In this document: positions 1 through 6,805 of the stretch, one piece after another
How the letters are laid out: each line of letters begins with the position of its first letter
Position numbering within the stretch: the first letter of the stretch is position 1
NCBI RefSeq assembly: GCF_012516435.1
Contig: NZ_CP051216.1
Coordinates: 3,771,501-3,835,500 of the forward strand
Direction: 5' to 3'
From: Pseudodesulfovibrio sp. zrk46
GTDB taxonomy: Bacteria; Desulfobacterota; Desulfovibrionia; Desulfovibrionales; Desulfovibrionaceae
Length of the DNA stretch: 64,000 bases
The notes under the pieces: generated by a model
Seen by the model: only the letters and a program-made list of their open reading frames with translations
What the model was told of the DNA's origin: nothing
Databases searched by the model: none
Position numbers and translations under genes: made by a program

Positions 1-72
1 CTTTTGGGGCAGAAACAGCAAGCGGAACGAAAAAACGCCAAGAAGGATTTGGAATTCCAACTCCCTGACTAA
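1..72 (+). CDS. 3' end of an unidentified gene cut by the window edge
   Basis: Frame 1 is open from the first base to a TAA at 70-72 and encodes a 23-residue lysine- and glutamine-rich tail ending in FQLPD. It would converge on the minus-strand gene whose stop lies at 82. Such a short piece cannot be assigned to a family; it could equally be a chance open frame. Confidence 0.35.
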   Translation, partial: LLGQKQQAERKNAKKDLEFQLPD

Positions 73-81
73 GTTGGCAGC

Positions 82-453
82 CTAGAGATTCCCTTTCAAC
101 TCAGTGATATAGTTCTCAAGGTCGTTGGGCTCTCCTGATTTGTGATCCTCGGGATAAAGCAGTGCGGTCATGAAGAAGACACTGCCGATGCGAAGCGCCG
201 TGCTGGCACTCGTAGAGAACTGTTCCAAACGCTGAGCGATCTGGTCTCCCAGTTCTCCACCAACCTTTTCGGTCATAGGCCACGCCTTTTCCCCTAGCGC
301 AGCCAACAGTTCTGCCTTCTTTTCCAGTTTAACCTGAAATGCCTGCTGCCCTTCGCTTTGAAGGGCTTTCTCACCCTCGTCCTCCAAACGGTGAACAGTT
401 GCGGCTTTCTCTTCCAAAAACTCTATCAATTCGGCAAGTGCTTGTTTTTGCAT
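82..453 (-). CDS. small helical protein of unknown function
   Basis: I do not recognise this 123-residue protein. It is acidic and largely helical, with a charged heptad-like N-terminal half (residues 1-60, rich in E, K and A) suggesting a coiled coil. A more hydrophobic stretch near residues 85-100 (around IGSVFFMTALL) could be a buried helix or a weak membrane segment. I place the start at 453 because an AGGAG lies 6 nt upstream of that ATG; the frame stays open further upstream but without a ribosome site. A terminator-like hairpin (505-530) separates it from the next minus-strand gene upstream, so it probably has its own promoter. No signal peptide is visible. Confidence 0.65.
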   Translation of the reverse strand: MQKQALAELIEFLEEKAATVHRLEDEGEKALQSEGQQAFQVKLEKKAELLAALGEKAWPMTEKVGGELGDQIAQRLEQFSTSASTALRIGSVFFMTALLYPEDHKSGEPNDLENYITELKGNL

Positions 454-504
454 AGTCTCTCCTATTGCCGCGACTGTAAACGCGTCGAGCAAGAAATACA
501 AGAA

Positions 505-530
505 GGCCCGGCGAGAAAACACGCCGGGCC
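505..530 (-). terminator. rho-independent terminator
   Basis: A perfect 9-bp GC stem (GGCCCGGCG / CGCCGGGCC) with an 8-nt loop. On the minus strand it follows the stop of the 552-755 gene and is trailed by a T-rich stretch (TTCTTGTATTTC), so it most likely ends that gene. Confidence 0.65.
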
Positions 531-551
531 GACAACTTCATTACTATAAAT

Positions 552-755
552 TTAAAGAGAGCCTGCTAGTTTGTAGTAAGTATTGCACTCATGCTTATTG
601 GCAAAAGGACAGGGCTCGCTGCGGAACCACTTGCGCTTGGGGCACCAGTAGGAGTCATGGAATGGTTCATTACACCCATTCCTTGTCAGCATCTTGCGCC
701 TCACATTACCGAGATGGATTACCTTGTCGTCAGTCTTGGCCCGCCAAACTGCCAT
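552..755 (-). CDS. small Cys-rich basic protein of unknown function
   Basis: A 67-residue basic protein with four cysteines in the C-terminal half (residues about 28, 38, 49 and 57) spaced C-x9-C-x10-C-x7-C, with nearby His residues, an arrangement compatible with binding a metal. A GAAGG lies about 8 nt before the ATG, and a terminator-like hairpin follows the gene. The plus-strand frames over the same DNA have no ribosome site and no protein-like composition. The function is unknown; metal binding is only inferred from the Cys/His pattern. Confidence 0.55.
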   Translation of the reverse strand: MAVWRAKTDDKVIHLGNVRRKMLTRNGCNEPFHDSYWCPKRKWFRSEPCPFANKHECNTYYKLAGSL

Positions 756-967
756 GGCTCAACCTTCTGTCTTCAGCATCAATGCACGATCGATTCTCCT
801 TTACGTCGAAATTCCGGCACATTTCCGGTTATGTATAGATTATTACAAATTACATGCCATGAACAGCATTTTCAGGATGAACCACGCCCCCTTTTCGCTG
901 GACAAGAAGGGCCTAAGATTTTACCTAGACTGATTGCAAAACTAACGCATGAAACGAGGAGCCGAAG

Positions 968-1582
968 TTGAGTATTCTATCCGCCAGCCTTGGGCTGACA
1001 CGCTATCGCATCATCGAGGACGTCCCCCAGGATCTTCTGGCACAAGTCCCCGAAAAGTTGCAGCAATTCGCCTTCGTCGACATCGACGCAACCGCAGACG
1101 AACGGTCTTTCGGTTGGACCAACATGGATGACATGTTGGATATAAACTGGACCCAATCTCCGCCCGAAAAGGCTGAGTATTTTACTTTTGCCATGCGCTT
1201 GGACACCCGACGCATCCCCCCAGCAGTGCTCAAGAAGCACTACACCATAGCGCTGAACAAAGAGCTGACGCAGAACAAGGAACAGGGAAAGAATTTCGTA
1301 TCCCGAGACCGCAAACGCGAGCTCAAGGAGCAGGTGACCCTGCGTCTTCGCGCCCGCACATTCCCGATTCCTGCAGTATTCGACATCATCTGGAATCCCT
1401 CGAACAATCGGATTTACCTGACCACCACCAACTCCAAGGTGCGCGCTCTGTTTGAAGATTATTTCGCTCTCACATTCGATCTGCATCTGGAGCCACTTAC
1501 GCCCTTTTTCATGGCCATGGATATCCTCGGCGAAGAAGCTGCTCCCCGGCTGGAAGGCCTCGAACCCACCATCTTCGTGTAA
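968..1582 (+). CDS. RdgC-like recombination-associated protein (short form)
   Basis: This 204-residue protein resembles the RdgC family, ring-forming DNA-binding proteins that limit RecA loading. Matching features are an N-terminal FGW segment (near residue 48), a central stretch with RRIPPAVLKKHY, a basic KELKEQV-like helix near residue 115, and a C-terminal strand pair ending in LxLEPLTPF. The E. coli protein is about 300 residues, so this copy lacks roughly a third and may not close into the same ring. The start is a TTG at 968, chosen because AGGAG lies 6 nt upstream. It is followed 9 nt later by a protein of unknown function, probably in one operon. The family assignment is from pattern memory only. 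Confidence 0.65.
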   Translation: MSILSASLGLTRYRIIEDVPQDLLAQVPEKLQQFAFVDIDATADERSFGWTNMDDMLDINWTQSPPEKAEYFTFAMRLDTRRIPPAVLKKHYTIALNKELTQNKEQGKNFVSRDRKRELKEQVTLRLRARTFPIPAVFDIIWNPSNNRIYLTTTNSKVRALFEDYFALTFDLHLEPLTPFFMAMDILGEEAAPRLEGLEPTIFV

Positions 1583-1591
1583 GGAGACATC

Positions 1592-2113
1592 ATGGATCTT
1601 TCTCTCGTAGAACGCGAAAACACCCTGCTTGGTCAGGATTTTCTTACCTGGCTCTGGTACAAGACGGATAATGAAACCGTCCTCTTCCAATTGGAGGACA
1701 AGCGAACTTTCTCCGTTCACATGGAACAAAAAGTTTCTGTGCAGGGAGGAGAAGGTGAAACAAAAGCCACCGCCACGGTTTCCAGCCCCGGCGGCGAACT
1801 GAGCGAAGCAAAGACAGGCCTGCTCACCGGCAAAAAGGTCAACAAAGCTCAGCTCCTCTTCTCCATGGATGAAGACGACTGGCTTGTAACAGTCAGCGCT
1901 GCCGACTTCGGCATCTCCGGTCTCAAGACGCCCAAGGTTGCCACGAAGGACGAAGAAGGCGACGACCCGGATGGAAAATTTCTGGAAAAGATGTTCTTGG
2001 TAGAACGCTGCCTGGAAATGGTCGACATCGTCTTCACTCAATTCCTCAAGCTTCGCATGAGCAAGGATTGGAGAGAAGAATCGGCTGCAGTCAAGCTCTG
2101 GATCAACCAGTAG
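1592..2113 (+). CDS. conserved protein of unknown function, partner of the RdgC-like gene
   Basis: A 173-residue acidic soluble protein, unrecognised at family level. It begins MDLSLVERENTLLGQDFLTWLWYKT, continues through a beta-rich middle (residues about 30-110) and ends in a basic helix ending KLWINQ. An AAGGAG lies 6 nt before the ATG. Spacing of 9 nt after the RdgC-like gene and 8 nt before the SGNH hydrolase gene indicates a three-gene operon. Its immediate coupling to the RdgC-like gene suggests that the two proteins act together, perhaps in chromosome maintenance; that is inference from position alone. Confidence 0.7.
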   Translation: MDLSLVERENTLLGQDFLTWLWYKTDNETVLFQLEDKRTFSVHMEQKVSVQGGEGETKATATVSSPGGELSEAKTGLLTGKKVNKAQLLFSMDEDDWLVTVSAADFGISGLKTPKVATKDEEGDDPDGKFLEKMFLVERCLEMVDIVFTQFLKLRMSKDWREESAAVKLWINQ

Positions 2114-2121
2114 GCATTGCG

Positions 2122-2691
2122 ATGTCCCATGAGCCTATCCGCATAGCCTGTTTCGGAGACAGCCTGACCGAAGGGTATGGCTTGCACTCAGATGAGGCCT
2201 TGCCTGTGGTGCTCGAGGACATGATGCGCGATGAAGGTGTTCGCGTCACCTGCCTGAATTACGGAATTTCCGGCGATACGGCAGGTGACGGTCTGAACCG
2301 CATCGACGCAGTGGTGGCAGCCAACCCCGATGCAGTCATCATTGAATTTGGCGCAAATGATTGCTTCGTTGGTGACTCCATCGAAGAGATCACGGCCAAT
2401 CTTACCGCAATTATCGAACGGTTCCGAGCGCTCAACCTTCCGATGCTCATAGTGGGAATCTCGGCTATGACCATCATGGACGAAGATTACAAGGCGCAGT
2501 TCGACCCCATCTTTGGCAACCTTGCTGAGAAGTACGATATCCCACTCTTTCCGGACATTCTCTCATGCTATTTCGGGAATTCCACGTTGACCCTCATGGA
2601 CGGGATGCACCCTAACGCACAGGGCGTACAGGCTATTGCGCGAGGCGTACTGCCACAGGCGCTGGAGCTGGCAAAACGCGCTCAGTCCTGA
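2122..2691 (+). CDS. SGNH/GDSL-family esterase (TesA-like)
   Basis: A 189-residue SGNH hydrolase. Block I is FGDSLTEGYG with the nucleophile Ser at residue 14, the glycine block is GISGDTAGDG, block III is GAND, and block V is DGMHPN, giving the Asp/His pair. This is the layout of arylesterase/lysophospholipase L1 (TesA), which hydrolyses acyl esters or thioesters. Unlike E. coli TesA it has no signal peptide, so it should be cytoplasmic. I chose the ATG at 2122 over an upstream TTG at 2068 that would overlap the previous gene. Its last 10 bases overlap the 3' end of the convergent TVP38-like gene, with no terminator between them. Confidence 0.85.
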   Translation: MSHEPIRIACFGDSLTEGYGLHSDEALPVVLEDMMRDEGVRVTCLNYGISGDTAGDGLNRIDAVVAANPDAVIIEFGANDCFVGDSIEEITANLTAIIERFRALNLPMLIVGISAMTIMDEDYKAQFDPIFGNLAEKYDIPLFPDILSCYFGNSTLTLMDGMHPNAQGVQAIARGVLPQALELAKRAQS

Positions 2692-3374
2692 TTACTTCCC
2701 TCTTCAAGAAACTTCTGCTTCATCCGGTGGACTATTACCACCAACCCCACGGCGGCGAGACAAAGAACGCCAGCCGCTTCTATTGATGTCTTTCCGGACA
2801 ATCCGACATTGAGCAAATGCCCACCGGATGCGAGGAAAAGTGTCTCGGGCAACATGCATACCCATGTCAGAAAAGCATATGGTAAGGAGCGTACTTCAGT
2901 AACGCCAAGTAGGTAACTTGCTAGCGGGAAAGGGATGACCGGTATCAATCGAGACAGCGAAATCACATGCAAGGGATGACTACGGCTTAATGACTGCATT
3001 TTTCTGTATACATGATTATCGCGAAATCGCTCCCGCAACCATTCTTTCACTCCATATCGAGCAATAAAGAAAGCTCCTACAGCACCAAGTGTCATGGCAA
3101 CACTGGCCCATGCCGTACCGAACTTCCAGCCGAACAGCACTCCCGCCATGACAGAAAACACGCCCTGAGGGACCATGATCATGGTTGCCAATGCATTAAT
3201 GGCGATGAAAACGACTATCCCCTGCTCTCCCTGCGAAGCAACGAAATCAGAGATTCGTGAAATGTATCGGTCGCCCCAATGCTCAAAGGCATAAACACAC
3301 GCCCCAACTACAATAATAATCAAAAGCCCCTTGAGGACAGTCCCGCCTGTCACGTTGCGTTTGAGTATGCTCAT
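2682..3374 (-). CDS. TVP38/TMEM64 (DedA-superfamily) membrane protein
   Basis: A 230-residue polytopic inner-membrane protein of the TVP38/TMEM64 type. It has an N-terminal membrane helix (residues about 12-30), a hydrophobic hairpin containing the family-typical VPQGVFSVMAGVLFG (about 67-82), a segment around LSRLIPVIPFPLASYLLG (about 140-160), and two further C-terminal helices. The family is thought to act in lipid or small-molecule movement across membranes, but substrates are poorly defined. Start: the ATG at 3374 is annotated; a GTG two codons upstream (3380) is better spaced from an AGGA and could be the real start. It converges on the SGNH gene with a 10-bp overlap. Confidence 0.8.
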   Translation of the reverse strand: MSILKRNVTGGTVLKGLLIIIVVGACVYAFEHWGDRYISRISDFVASQGEQGIVVFIAINALATMIMVPQGVFSVMAGVLFGWKFGTAWASVAMTLGAVGAFFIARYGVKEWLRERFRDNHVYRKMQSLSRSHPLHVISLSRLIPVIPFPLASYLLGVTEVRSLPYAFLTWVCMLPETLFLASGGHLLNVGLSGKTSIEAAGVLCLAAVGLVVIVHRMKQKFLEEGSNQD

Positions 3375-3514
3375 ATGCACGATTGTAATTCCTGACTTCT
3401 CACCCTTGTATTCATGGCCGTTATACCATAGCGTACTGATCGGAATTAACCCCTGCAGCACGATTCAACTAATAATCCAAGCCGATGACAGGGATATAAC
3501 ATACGAGGGACTCC

Positions 3515-5200
3515 ATGCGCTACAAGCTGCAAATGATGAATACGGATTTTGGTGTGGGCATGTTCGCAGCCATGCCAGAGGCCAACCTGAGCTTCAACGA
3601 GATGATCGAACATCTTCGCAAGCATCCTTATGATGACTACATGCACGAGTTTGTTCTTCAGGGTTTCAAGGATTTTCGTACCCGCAAGCTCAAAAAGCTG
3701 ATCCAAGAAGTGATGAAGGATAACGGCAAGTCTGACCCAGTCCTGACCGCCATCATGTTCGAAGCATGCATTTGCCATGAGCGACAACGTCCTCTCTTGC
3801 CCCTCTTTGATGGCCTTGATCCCGCGGACTTACTTCCACACACTCCGGCAATTCATATTCGCTCCTATCTCCAGGAAGATCAGAAACTTCATTCCTCATG
3901 GATCGAATTGTTCGGCAACAATATTTTTGCCATGGAGCCGCTCCCCACTCCGGAAGAAGTGACGTTGGATCAGATTTTCTCCGATGACGACTTGGTATTG
4001 CCAGAAGTAACCACCGCCGGAGATGCACGAGCCGCTCTGGAGGGTGAACTTCCGCCAGCCAAGGAACGTCGTCCTCTTGAGGAAACCATTGATCACGCTT
4101 TTCGCGTACTGGATAAAGCAGACGCATTCCTTGGCCCGGTCATGCAACACAAGGCATCTCTTTCACCAATCGCTCGCCTGCGCCATTGGTCAGTGAAAAC
4201 CCGCAGTGTCAACGGCCGCATGTCCAACTCGCTGGAAGGTATTCAGACTAGCTATGGCCGCGGTTTGGCCCAGGCCAATGCGGACGCATCCTGTGCCATG
4301 GAAATGGCCGAGCGTTTCTCGTCATACGCCTCATTCAGCAATAAAGGCATCACTGGCTACAAAAACGAATACCCCCTCATCCAATCATCCTATGACGACT
4401 TGGACGTTGAGGCGATTAACCCCAATGATATTAAACTGGAAGTCCCTTACGCCGGACAAAAGCTGAATTGGTTCGAAGGCCATGCACCTGATGGTAAGGG
4501 AGGCGTAAAACCAGTTCTCATTCCTGCTCAATTAGTATTTCTCTTCTGCAACTTGGATGAACAGAATCTGTTCTCAGCCCTCGGCTCCACTGGCCTTGCA
4601 TCCGGCAACACACTGGCAGAAGCCAAGGTATCGGCCCTGACCGAAGTCATTGAACGAGACAGTGATGCCACCGTCCTCTTTGACCCCGAACGTTGCTTCC
4701 GTGTGGAAAGTGATGATCCGGAAATAGCCCCGCTGCTTGAGGCATACAAAACGGATGGCATCGACGTATGGTTCCTGGATGTTACACCAGAAATTGGAGT
4801 ACCTTGCTATAAATCTGTAGTCCTTGGCGCTCACGGTGATGTTAATAAAGGCGGCGGTTGCGGCTTGAACGGCAAATCGGCTCTGCTCTCTGCAATGACC
4901 GAAACGGCATATCCTTTCCCTGGCCCCAAAAGCAGCCCAGCACCGGAAGGGCTTCCTGTCCGTAAGTTAGAAGACCTTCCCGATTACTCCACCGGCAGCG
5001 CTGAAGGTGATGTTATGGTACTTGAGAAGACACTCATGGATAACGGCTACCAACCTGTATACGCAGACCTCACACGTAAGGATCTGGATATACCGGTCAC
5101 TCGAGCCATTGTGCCAGGTCTGGAAATTGTGTCTGACTTTGACCACTACTCTCGTGTCAGCCCACGACTCTTCAGAAATTACCTGAATATGTTCAAATAG
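3515..5200 (+). CDS. YcaO-domain protein with a long N-terminal extension
   Basis: A 561-residue protein whose C-terminal two thirds (about 200-561) match the YcaO ATP-binding fold. ATP-site motifs visible are the SxxxExxER-type segment near residue 258 (SCAMEMAERF) and a second ExxER near residue 375 (TEVIERDSDA). YcaO enzymes activate amide backbones with ATP for azoline or thioamide formation; stand-alone members also affect RimO-dependent methylthiolation of ribosomal protein S12. No E1-like ocin-ThiF partner, precursor peptide, dehydrogenase or TfuA gene is adjacent, and the C-terminus lacks a PxPxP tail, so a RiPP cyclodehydratase role is unlikely. The first 200 residues are helical and unassigned. 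A strong terminator follows. Confidence 0.85.
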   Translation: MRYKLQMMNTDFGVGMFAAMPEANLSFNEMIEHLRKHPYDDYMHEFVLQGFKDFRTRKLKKLIQEVMKDNGKSDPVLTAIMFEACICHERQRPLLPLFDGLDPADLLPHTPAIHIRSYLQEDQKLHSSWIELFGNNIFAMEPLPTPEEVTLDQIFSDDDLVLPEVTTAGDARAALEGELPPAKERRPLEETIDHAFRVLDKADAFLGPVMQHKASLSPIARLRHWSVKTRSVNGRMSNSLEGIQTSYGRGLAQANADASCAMEMAERFSSYASFSNKGITGYKNEYPLIQSSYDDLDVEAINPNDIKLEVPYAGQKLNWFEGHAPDGKGGVKPVLIPAQLVFLFCNLDEQNLFSALGSTGLASGNTLAEAKVSALTEVIERDSDATVLFDPERCFRVESDDPEIAPLLEAYKTDGIDVWFLDVTPEIGVPCYKSVVLGAHGDVNKGGGCGLNGKSALLSAMTETAYPFPGPKSSPAPEGLPVRKLEDLPDYSTGSAEGDVMVLEKTLMDNGYQPVYADLTRKDLDIPVTRAIVPGLEIVSDFDHYSRVSPRLFRNYLNMFK

Positions 5201-5230
5201 AACGGCCAACCATATCGATAATCAAAACAA

Positions 5231-5264
5231 GGGCACACCCTCAAGGGTGTGCCCTTTATTATTT
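5231..5264 (+). terminator. rho-independent terminator after the YcaO gene
   Basis: An 11-bp perfect stem (GGGCACACCCT / AGGGTGTGCCC) with a 2-nt central turn, followed by TTTATTATTT. It lies 30 nt after the YcaO stop codon. Confidence 0.85.
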
Positions 5265-5398
5265 CCATGCCATGGGAGCCTCCCTTTTTTCAATTGACAC
5301 AACCCACATTCCAAACTAATCACAGCTTGTTCGACTTAATGCGACTAAGAACTATTTCTACAAAGGTTTATAATCACTAATCTTTCTACCACCCAGCC

Positions 5399-6040
5399 AT
5401 GAAAACTATTCACACCGAGATCTGGAACCGGGCTCTCCCTTTTCAGGACAAACGAGACGACGCAGGCCACGCATTCATCACCCTTGAATACGCAAAGCAA
5501 TTGGTGGATCTTGAAAACGGCGATCCCGATGTTGTACTCCCTGCTATTATTCTTCATGACACAGGCTGGAGCCGTCTGAGCCGTGAAGAATGGATGGTGG
5601 TTTTCTCTCCCACGGCAACAGCTGAGGACGAAATGGTTGTCCGCCTTCGCCATCAGGAAGAGGGCGTCAATATCGCGCGTGAAATTCTGGAGACCATGGA
5701 TTACTCCACAGCTCTCACCGAAGAAATCGTAGAGATCATTTCTGAACATGACACCCGCAAAGGTTTCATTTCCAACAATGAAGGGCTGATGCGCGACGCT
5801 GACAAGTTGTGGCGTTTTTCCAAAACCGGCTTCGATGCAGACGTCGAGCGTTTCGAAATCGAACCACAGTCCCTTTACGATAAACTTGTCGGCCAGATCC
5901 CGAGTGAAGGCTTCTTCTACTCTGAGACTTCCCGCCAGCTCGCCTATCAGGAACTGGAACGTCGCAAAAAAGAATTCGAATGTGTAATGGCCTGTCAGAT
6001 GGAAGCTCCTGAACTGATCGCAATGCCTACACTCGGCTAA
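5399..6040 (+). CDS. HD-domain phosphohydrolase
   Basis: A 213-residue cytoplasmic HD-superfamily protein. The metal-binding signature is visible as an early His (DAGHAFITLEYA), the HD pair in IILHDTGW (about residues 52-53), a His in RHQEEG, and EHD near residue 118, followed by RDADKLWR. The fold binds divalent metals and cleaves phosphate esters, often of nucleotides; the substrate cannot be read from sequence. It stands alone, with a terminator upstream (after the YcaO gene) and downstream. The ATG at 5399 lacks a strong ribosome site. Confidence 0.8.
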   Translation: MKTIHTEIWNRALPFQDKRDDAGHAFITLEYAKQLVDLENGDPDVVLPAIILHDTGWSRLSREEWMVVFSPTATAEDEMVVRLRHQEEGVNIAREILETMDYSTALTEEIVEIISEHDTRKGFISNNEGLMRDADKLWRFSKTGFDADVERFEIEPQSLYDKLVGQIPSEGFFYSETSRQLAYQELERRKKEFECVMACQMEAPELIAMPTLG

Positions 6041-6069
6041 TTAACATCGCCAACCCGTTATTTTTTGAA

Positions 6070-6100
6070 GGCTGTCCGGCTTACGGGCAGCCTTCTTTAT
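6070..6100 (+). terminator. rho-independent terminator after the HD gene
   Basis: An 8-bp stem (GGCTGTCC / GGGCAGCC, with one G-U pair) and a 7-nt loop, followed by TTCTTTATT, located 30 nt after the HD gene. Confidence 0.75.
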
Positions 6101-6135
6101 TGCATTGGCGGTCAGTGTATGTTGAACTGAGAATC

Positions 6136-6717
6136 ATGTGCAGAAAACTAATCGCGCAGCTGATGCTCATATTAGCCACCCTGCTATTGCTCTCAGCACC
6201 TGTTTTTGCTGAAGTGGTATTGAAGGAAAAGGTCGATTATTATCCGGTTAACGGCACTGGGAAGAAGGAAATCATCAAGAATCTGAAAAAGGATTCTCCC
6301 TACAAGAAGGGTAAAGATTACTATCCGGCTTTCACACAGACCGACATCCGGTACAAGTACTCTTGGGCTCAGAAGAATGGCCGCTGCCAAGTCACCCAAG
6401 TCAAAGTATTCCTCACACTCACCTATGTATACCCACGTTTGGCCCGTGCTCAGTCCAACAGCGTACAGCAATGGTGGGAGAAAAAAATCGCCCGGTTTGT
6501 GATTCACGAAAACATACACGGCGATATTTCCAAGCGTTCTGCATACGAACTCGACAGAAAGCTTCGAGGCATGAAGGATATCAACTGCTCAAACGCCAAA
6601 AGCGTTATCTCAGCTCGAGCCAAATACATCGTCCGTCAAATGAAGAAAGAACAGGCGGAATACGATCGTATTACCAACCATGGTATCGAGCAGCACAAAT
6701 ATCGGCCACCAAGATAA
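6136..6717 (+). CDS. exported DUF922-like putative metalloprotease
   Basis: A 193-residue protein with a Sec signal peptide (basic MCRKL start, hydrophobic core, cleavage likely after VFA near residue 25). It carries an HExxH zinc-peptidase motif, HENIHGD, at about residue 124, inside a domain resembling DUF922 (predicted Zn-dependent proteases). The two remaining Cys (near residues 85 and 155) could form a disulfide in the periplasm. The ATG at 6136 is chosen because the signal peptide follows directly; the longer frame begins at an unsupported TTG overlapping the upstream terminator. The target is unknown, and the enzymatic role is inferred only from HExxH. Confidence 0.7.
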   Translation: MCRKLIAQLMLILATLLLLSAPVFAEVVLKEKVDYYPVNGTGKKEIIKNLKKDSPYKKGKDYYPAFTQTDIRYKYSWAQKNGRCQVTQVKVFLTLTYVYPRLARAQSNSVQQWWEKKIARFVIHENIHGDISKRSAYELDRKLRGMKDINCSNAKSVISARAKYIVRQMKKEQAEYDRITNHGIEQHKYRPPR

Positions 6718-6752
6718 ATCAAACTACGTGCTGAAAACACCTTACAAATAAT

Positions 6753-6789
6753 AAGGGCGGCGAGATTTCTCTCACCGCCCTTTTCATTT
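6753..6789. terminator. bidirectional terminator
   Basis: A GGGCGG / CCGCCC stem extended by an inner GAG / CTC, with TTTTCATTT on the plus side and TTATTATTTG on the minus side. It sits between the convergent DUF922-like and glutamate synthase genes and can serve both. Confidence 0.8.
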
Positions 6790-6805
6790 AGCTAATTTTG
6801 AAGCC

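Noticed and set aside
977-2041. 354-codon minus-strand frame opposite the RdgC-like pair
   Set aside because: It is out of step with ribosome sites and no domain is recognised; it overlaps two plus-strand genes with good start sites and spacing.
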